Positions 59,281-64,000 of a DNA stretch of 64,000 nt are shown piece after piece. This DNA comes from JANNVK01 sp031430435 (lineage in GTDB: Bacteria > Acidobacteriota > Blastocatellia > Pyrinomonadales > Pyrinomonadaceae), in the NCBI GenBank assembly GCA_031430435.1, contig JANPBM010000080.1:5896-69895 (forward strand), read 5' to 3'. The first letter of the stretch is position 1. Each line of letters starts with the position of its first letter. The notes below the pieces were generated by a model. That model had not been told where the DNA came from and made no database searches. It was given only the letters and a program-made list of their open reading frames with translations. A program made the translations under genes and the position numbers.

Positions 59281-59362
59281 CGGTTCATTGAAACATTGCC
59301 GATTGATTCATTTTTCTTGAATTGAATCAAATTAGTAAGCGAATCAATGACTGAATGACTGA
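59281..59362. repeat. GAATGA/AATCA short tandem repeats between dppB and dppC
   Basis: TTGAATCAAATT, GAATCAATGACTGAATGACTGAATGAATCAATCAATGA-type units (shown in pieces) repeat in tandem and run into the first codons of dppC, so the N-terminal Met-Asn-Gln-Ser-Met-Asn of that protein derives from the repeat. Confidence 0.7.
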
Positions 59363-60190
59363 ATGAATCAATCAATGAACAGATTAACTTACATTGGAAT
59401 AACAATTATTCTCGTTATTATCGTGATGGCGGTTTTTGCTCCGATTATTGCTCCGCAAGACGTAACGGTGCAAGATACGGCAAACAGATACGCGGCGATT
59501 TCCGGCGGGCATTGGTTCGGCACGGATGATTTGGGTCGGGATGTTTTTTCGCGTTTGGTTTACGGTTCGAGAGTTTCGCTGATTGTCGGAATTACGGTTA
59601 CGGGTATTTCAACCGTCATCGGAATGATAATAGGGGCAATCGCGGGTTTTTACGGCGGTTGGGTCGATAAAATTTTGTCGGGCTATATTTTTAACGTTTT
59701 TATGGCGTTTCCCGGACTTTTGCTGGCGATTGCCTTGGTTGCGTTTCTCGGCGCAGGTTTGGGCAAAATGATTTTGGCGTTGTGCATAATCGGTTGGGTC
59801 GGTTACGCGCGAGTAATGCGCGGACAAGTTTTGAAAGTCCGTGAATATGATTTTGTCCAATCGGCGCGTGCGTTGGGTGCAAGCGATATGCGGATTTTGT
59901 TTACGCATATTTTGCCGAATTCAGTCCAGCCGTTGATTGTGCAGGCGAGTTTAGGAATGGCTGGAGCGGTTTTGTCGGAAGCGTCTTTATCTTTTTTAGG
60001 CTTGGGAATTCCGCCGCCGAATCCGTCGTGGGGAACAATGATTGAATCGGCTCGCGGGCTTGATGTGCTTTACAATTCACCGCACGTTTTCTTTTTTCCC
60101 GCGATTGCCATTGCCCTGACCGTGTTGGCGTTTAATTTTATCGGCGACGGTTTGCGTGAATATCTTGACCCGAAACAAAGGAAAAGATAA
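59363..60190 (+). CDS. dppC: Peptide/nickel-type ABC transporter permease DppC
   Basis: A 275-residue permease with six membrane segments, GTDDLGRDVFSRLVYGSRVSL and the EAA loop FVQSARALGASDMRILFTHILPN. It pairs with DppB. A second start (59,375) is possible because the first codons lie in the repeat. The next ATPase gene is not of the Dpp type, so the cognate dppD/dppF ATPases are elsewhere or replaced. Confidence 0.9.
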   Translation: MNQSMNRLTYIGITIILVIIVMAVFAPIIAPQDVTVQDTANRYAAISGGHWFGTDDLGRDVFSRLVYGSRVSLIVGITVTGISTVIGMIIGAIAGFYGGWVDKILSGYIFNVFMAFPGLLLAIALVAFLGAGLGKMILALCIIGWVGYARVMRGQVLKVREYDFVQSARALGASDMRILFTHILPNSVQPLIVQASLGMAGAVLSEASLSFLGLGIPPPNPSWGTMIESARGLDVLYNSPHVFFFPAIAIALTVLAFNFIGDGLREYLDPKQRKR

Positions 60191-60307
60191 ATAATGATGA
60201 ATGATGAATTTCTGCCTTTTGATGCAAGTAATATAATTTTGTAAATAACTCACGAATAGGCGTTCATAATTCACCACTCACCGTTCATCATTCACCACTA
60301 TTTAAAG
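60191..60307. repeat. ATGATGAATG / TTCATCATTCACC inverted repeat cluster
   Basis: AATGATGAATGATGAATTT at the left and TCATAATTCACCACTCACCG, TTCATCATTCACCAC at the right (in pieces) are tandem and inverted copies that can form a hairpin between dppC and the ABC ATPase gene. Confidence 0.7.
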
Positions 60308-61213
60308 ATGATTTCAATCCGAAATGTTTCCAAAACTTATCCGAGCAATTTTCCGCGACTCAAAAAATTGCTGTATCTGCCGGTCAAAGAATCGGTTGAA
60401 GCCTTGCGGAATGTTTCGTTTGAAGTCGGCAAAGGCGAGATTTTCGGGTTGATCGGTAAAAACGGCGCGGGCAAAACGACACTCACAAAAATTATCGCCA
60501 CATTGGTTCAGCCGACAAGCGGAAATGTTTCGATCAACGGCTTCGATTCCGTCAAAGATGAAATAAAAGTTCGTTCGCTGATTGGTTTGGCAACCGCCGA
60601 AGAACGTTCGTTTTATTGGCGTTTGACGTGCGAACAAAATATGCTTTTCTTTGCGCGGCTTTACGGAATAGATGACCGCAAAGCCCGCGAAAGAATCTCG
60701 CAACTGGTTGAACAACTTGGACTTACCGAACTGTCCAAACGACTTTTTTCAGATTTATCAACCGGAAACAAACAACGTCTGGCGGTTGCCCGCGCATTGC
60801 TCGCAAATCCGCCGTGTTTGCTTTTGGACGAACCGACACGCTCGCTTGATCCGCTTGCCGCCGCGAGTATGCGTGAACTTATTGCCTCGCTCAAAAACGT
60901 CTCGATTCTTTTGACATCACACAATTTAACCGAAATCGAAGAACTTTGCAGCCGCGTCGCAATTATTTCCAAAGGCGAGATTAAAGCAGTCGGAAAACCC
61001 GCCGAATTACGCCGTCAACACAAACAAACACAACAAGTTACAATCACTTTTAAGCTTGAAAACAATTTGCAAACGCAAACATTTTCACGCGAAGTTGACG
61101 ATGATTTGCTCGGAAAAACAATCACTGAATTAACAATTAAAGGTGCAAAAATTTTAGATGTGGAAACACAAAAAGCGACGCTTTTGGACGTTTTGGAAAG
61201 TTACGAGAAGTAA
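60308..61213 (+). CDS. ABC transporter ATP-binding protein (ABC-2/CcmA-like)
   Basis: A 301-residue ATPase: Walker A GLIGKNGAGKTTLTK (about residues 50-64), signature DLSTGNKQRLAVARA, Walker B CLLLDEPTRSLDP and the switch His in LLTSHNLTEIEE. The C-terminal 70 residues are an extra domain of the ABC-2 exporter type (drug, lipid or polysaccharide export). No permease gene follows; the membrane protein must be elsewhere. Confidence 0.88.
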   Translation: MISIRNVSKTYPSNFPRLKKLLYLPVKESVEALRNVSFEVGKGEIFGLIGKNGAGKTTLTKIIATLVQPTSGNVSINGFDSVKDEIKVRSLIGLATAEERSFYWRLTCEQNMLFFARLYGIDDRKARERISQLVEQLGLTELSKRLFSDLSTGNKQRLAVARALLANPPCLLLDEPTRSLDPLAAASMRELIASLKNVSILLTSHNLTEIEELCSRVAIISKGEIKAVGKPAELRRQHKQTQQVTITFKLENNLQTQTFSREVDDDLLGKTITELTIKGAKILDVETQKATLLDVLESYEK

Positions 61214-61319
61214 CTTTAAATGGTGAGTTTTCCGTTGCTGAATGACGTTTAATTCGATAGACTTAAGTTTCAGGCACAGATTTGGAATTTGAAACCTTAA
61301 ATTTGAAAGTTTTAGAAAT

Positions 61320-62303
61320 ATGGCAAGAAAAAAAACGGAAGAAACACCAAACGAATCAATGGCGACGGGAAATTTTATTCGCTGTCGTCTTTGCGGACAA
61401 AAAAACGCGGTCAAAGCCGATTACGATAAAGACAAAGCTGTTTGCGGAAAGTGCAAACTTCCCTTATCGAACGCGCCGCACAAAAAGTTTGCCGATTTGA
61501 GCAAACACGATTACGTGCATCCTGCCGACAGCAAAGCTCTGGCGGCGTTGAAAGCGATTCCGGGCGTTGATTCGGGTTTGAAAAAGTTACTTGAAGTTAC
61601 CGGCGAATCTGCCAGCCGCGTTGTTTTTATGGCAAGTTCCGTCAAAGTTACGCCGCAGCAATGTCCCGATTTATACGCAAAATTACAAATTGTTTGCACA
61701 ACCCTCGGCGTTGATATGCCCGATATGTTTGTGCAGCAAAATCCGGTCGTCAATGCGTTTACAACCGGCGTTGAAAAACCTTTGATTGTCCTTTGGTCGG
61801 GTTTGTTGGAAAAATTAACCGATGAAGAAGTGCTTGCCGTGATCGCCCACGAAGTCGGACATATTCAGGCACAGCACGTTCTTTATTTGACGGCGGCAAG
61901 ATTGATGGAAGCACTTGCCAAAGTGTCATTATCGTTTATTCCGGGTGCCGACCTGGTGAAAATGTTAATTACCGGCGGAATAAATGCTTCGCTGATGGCG
62001 TGGGCGAGACGCGCGGAATTATCGTGCGACAGAGCCGCATTATTGGTCGTGCAAGACCCGCACATTGTCGGGCGAACGATGATGAAACTTTGCGGCGGAA
62101 CTTCGGCGACAAAAATAGATTACGATTTGTTTTTAGAGCAAGCCCGCGAATTCGAGAAAACTTGCGACGACAATAATCTGGATAAATTTTGGGCAAACAT
62201 CATTTCTTCGGGAATGACGCATCCGTTTCCGGTGTGGCGGGTTTCCGAAATTTTGAAATGGGTTGACAGCGGCGAGTATGATAATTTGATGAAAACAAAG
62301 TAG
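61320..62303 (+). CDS. M48-family metalloprotease with N-terminal zinc ribbon
   Basis: A 327-residue protein. Residues 20-50 form a zinc ribbon (RCRLCGQKNAV...VCGKCKLPL). The protease core has HEVGH (VIAHEVGHIQAQH, about residues 181-193) and the third ligand in RRAELSCDRAALLV. Unlike HtpX it has no clear N-terminal membrane spans but a hydrophobic stretch after the active site (about 200-225). It likely degrades damaged or membrane proteins. The following two genes may belong to the same unit. Confidence 0.88.
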   Translation: MARKKTEETPNESMATGNFIRCRLCGQKNAVKADYDKDKAVCGKCKLPLSNAPHKKFADLSKHDYVHPADSKALAALKAIPGVDSGLKKLLEVTGESASRVVFMASSVKVTPQQCPDLYAKLQIVCTTLGVDMPDMFVQQNPVVNAFTTGVEKPLIVLWSGLLEKLTDEEVLAVIAHEVGHIQAQHVLYLTAARLMEALAKVSLSFIPGADLVKMLITGGINASLMAWARRAELSCDRAALLVVQDPHIVGRTMMKLCGGTSATKIDYDLFLEQAREFEKTCDDNNLDKFWANIISSGMTHPFPVWRVSEILKWVDSGEYDNLMKTK

Positions 62304-62312
62304 TTTACCATT

Positions 62313-62819
62313 ATGTCGAGTAAAGATTTAGTCGGTTTAATTTCGATAATTGTAATACTTGGGGCGATTTTTGTGCCGCTTTTTTCGATCTTCGGCTATA
62401 TGATTTTCAATTATTTTCGCCGTCGATCGATTCAAAAATCAATGTTGACGGCAAACAACGCTTTGGCGACAACTTCGCGTCATCATTTTGTGCGGTACAG
62501 TTCCGAAAAGAAATTTAAGTCGTTTATCAAATTTTTTCCGTGGAACGGAGCAGGTGTTTTATTTTGTCAAAAAGGACGTACAATTTTCATCGGGAAAACC
62601 ATTTCGGGCAAGCCTTTGCAAATGGAATTTAATCCGACGAATTCGCGTCCGAATTGGCAGGGAATGGACATTTTGAAAAACGGCGTGGTTACTTGGATGG
62701 ATTTTGACACCGCGAACGGTAAACATTATTTCACCTCCGAAACCGGATTTTTCGTTTTTGGTTCGGAAAGTTCGACGCGAAAAATAGCCGAAGATGCGCA
62801 AGCGAGTTTGGCTTCTTAG
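62313..62819 (+). CDS. Membrane-anchored hypothetical protein
   Basis: A 168-residue protein: residues 6-36 hydrophobic (one or two spans), then a soluble domain with beta character (KKFKSFIKFFPWNGAGVLF...TIFIGKTISGKPLQM...WMDFDTANGKHYF). It starts nine bases after the M48 stop, so it is co-transcribed. Function unknown; a partner of the protease is possible. Confidence 0.65.
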   Translation: MSSKDLVGLISIIVILGAIFVPLFSIFGYMIFNYFRRRSIQKSMLTANNALATTSRHHFVRYSSEKKFKSFIKFFPWNGAGVLFCQKGRTIFIGKTISGKPLQMEFNPTNSRPNWQGMDILKNGVVTWMDFDTANGKHYFTSETGFFVFGSESSTRKIAEDAQASLAS

Positions 62820-62873
62820 GTTTTTCGTTTTATCATCTAATTTTTACAAAATCCAAAAAGTTAAAATATAATA

Positions 62874-63650
62874 ATGGCAAAACGAAATGAACGTTCATTG
62901 TCGAACTATCTCAGTCCGACGAAAAATCATCTTATTCCGATTACGATTTTGGTAATTGTCGCGTGTTTATCTGGCGGATTGGCGATTGCTTTCGGTTCGC
63001 AACACCTTGAAAATACGCAAAAATGGGCGTTGATAATTTTCTTGATTGTCTTTTCGATTCTCGGACTGACAGTTTCGACGTGGTTGATTTTGCGGCATTC
63101 GCGCAAACTTTCGGTCGGGCAAAGGGACGACTCTCCGTATTGGCAAATAATGCTGCCGGAAAGTCAGCGGCGAAAGTTGAACGCCGAAGTCAAAGAACTC
63201 GGGGCGATTATGAACATTCCGCCGCAACAACTCGGCGATTTGCGTTCCGCTTATATTGTCGCGGAAGATTTGGCGTTGCGGCAACTCGAACAGGAAACCA
63301 AAACGACGATGATTCGCCACGTCAGCATCGAAGCGGCGGAATTCGACGCGATAATGGTCAACAACGACATCATTACTTGTATCGAAACCACATTTTTGGT
63401 AACGCCGCACGTTTCGCAAGAAAAAATTAACACCACATTGAAAAAAATCGAGTTTACCGCGAAGAAAATAAATGAATTGCGTCCGGGTTCAAAACTCAGA
63501 TTATTGCTGGCATTGGTGACGCAACTTGACCAAGAAGGCGAGGCAAAACTCCGTTCGACGCTCATCAGTAAATTTTCGTCCACGCCGGTCGATGTTGATA
63601 TTCGCCTGTTGGATTTTGAAGGTTTGCAAAAGATTTTCGTGGCAGACTAG
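62874..63650 (+). CDS. Membrane protein with possible nuclease-like soluble domain
   Basis: A 258-residue protein with two membrane spans (about 22-42 and 51-73) and a soluble C-terminal domain. EAAEFDAIMVNND followed by CIETTFLVTP is reminiscent of a restriction-like core (Asp...Glu-x-Thr), but the Lys is missing, so activity is doubtful. VDVDIRLLDFEGLQKIF near the end recalls endonuclease-like folds. Co-directional with the M48 protease set. Confidence 0.62.
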   Translation: MAKRNERSLSNYLSPTKNHLIPITILVIVACLSGGLAIAFGSQHLENTQKWALIIFLIVFSILGLTVSTWLILRHSRKLSVGQRDDSPYWQIMLPESQRRKLNAEVKELGAIMNIPPQQLGDLRSAYIVAEDLALRQLEQETKTTMIRHVSIEAAEFDAIMVNNDIITCIETTFLVTPHVSQEKINTTLKKIEFTAKKINELRPGSKLRLLLALVTQLDQEGEAKLRSTLISKFSSTPVDVDIRLLDFEGLQKIFVAD

Positions 63651-63725
63651 AAAATAAAAAGAAACTTTACGCACGAAACCGTGATAATATAAATGTTCAC
63701 ATATTTTCCATAAAGGAGCAGTTTT

Positions 63726-64000
63726 ATGACTAAAATAAACGGAACCGCGTTTAAACTACCTGAAACTAACCAAACCAAAGTTAAGTTTCCCGCTATCAAC
63801 CACAAGTCAACCAATAATTTACCGAAAAATAAGGCTTGGCTGAATAATATCAGCGGCAGAGTTGTCGATGATAAAAAACCGGAGACACCGAAAGAGAAGT
63901 TTTGGGTAACTAAATCGGGCGATTCAAGCAAAATAAGCGATGAAGTTTTGAAAAAACATTTTAACTTCGATGATGAAGACATCAAGGCTTACACCAAACA
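63726..64000 (+). CDS. Hypothetical protein, truncated by window end
   Basis: The frame begins at ATG 63,726 behind a good AAAGGAG ribosome-binding site and runs off the end (at least 91 residues). The visible part is polar, Asn/Lys/Pro-rich at first (GTAFKLPETNQTKVKF) and lacks a signal peptide. No family recognised. Confidence 0.6.
   Translation, partial: MTKINGTAFKLPETNQTKVKFPAINHKSTNNLPKNKAWLNNISGRVVDDKKPETPKEKFWVTKSGDSSKISDEVLKKHFNFDDEDIKAYTK

Noticed and set aside
58299..61213. Complete Dpp peptide importer operon
   Set aside because: Only the two permeases are of Dpp type; the following ATPase belongs to the ABC-2 export type and there is no binding protein.

Overview
The window reads as a chromosomal segment of an Acidobacteriota-like bacterium, most likely class Blastocatellia. 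Support: a 1082-residue TonB-dependent receptor with an N-terminal carboxypeptidase-regulatory-like domain, CHRD plus FG-GAP secreted proteins, a four-domain ElbD-like ether-lipid fusion protein, a LarA-like protein, many zinc-ribbon fusions and a low-to-moderate G+C content. This placement is inferred from gene families; there is no rRNA gene.

Region 1 (1-15.4 kb) is host chromosome: small membrane and secreted proteins, a short-chain dehydrogenase, a metallo-beta-lactamase-fold phosphodiesterase-like enzyme, a DnaJ-domain membrane protein, ExbD, an EamA exporter, a CHRD/FG-GAP gene split by a one-base frameshift, a CoA-binding protein, the Oar-like receptor behind a sigma-54-like promoter, and MoaB/MogA.

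Region 2 (15,422-32,744) is a 17.3-kb integrative element in the 3' end of tRNA-Leu(UAA). A perfect 15-bp core repeat marks both ends, and paired 11-bp-spaced TCGTGYCT sites flank each core on the inside. Its left arm has a leftward immunity/integration operon (ribbon-helix-helix protein, UmuD-like self-cleaving protein, tyrosine integrase) and a rightward early operon (second ribbon-helix-helix protein, ASCH protein, replication-initiator-like protein, DUF1064 nuclease, C5-cytosine and N6-adenine methyltransferases, DUF4326). Converging on it is a leftward packaging/head operon (lysis-like genes, small and large terminase, thermonuclease, SPP1-like portal, scaffold, HK97-like capsid, small connector candidates). 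No tail, tape-measure, baseplate or fibre gene is present. It therefore looks like a tail-less, capsid-encoding phage satellite (compare the cfPICI concept) in a phylum where I know of none. Arrays of GGTAT/ATACC at exact 11-bp spacing lie at the immunity switch and at two near-identical promoters near the right end. One of those promoters fires into a 0.5-kb tract almost devoid of adenine.

Region 3 (32.7-64 kb) is host chromosome again: tRNA-Leu(UAA), NfeD, TrmL (whose family modifies this very tRNA), a cystathionine lyase/synthase, PP2C phosphatase, PspA and a partner, the ElbD-like fusion, two tandem PD-(D/E)XK paralogs, LarA-like protein, an IS200-type TnpA next to a cluster of palindromes, CoaD, an aminotransferase, a zinc-ribbon TonB, an inactive M16 homolog, an Rpn-family protein, UbiE/MenG, a type II restriction-modification pair, DppB/DppC permeases, an ABC ATPase, an M48 protease and a gene running off the end. 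Heptamer-type tandem repeats occur in many intergenic gaps of both host and element.
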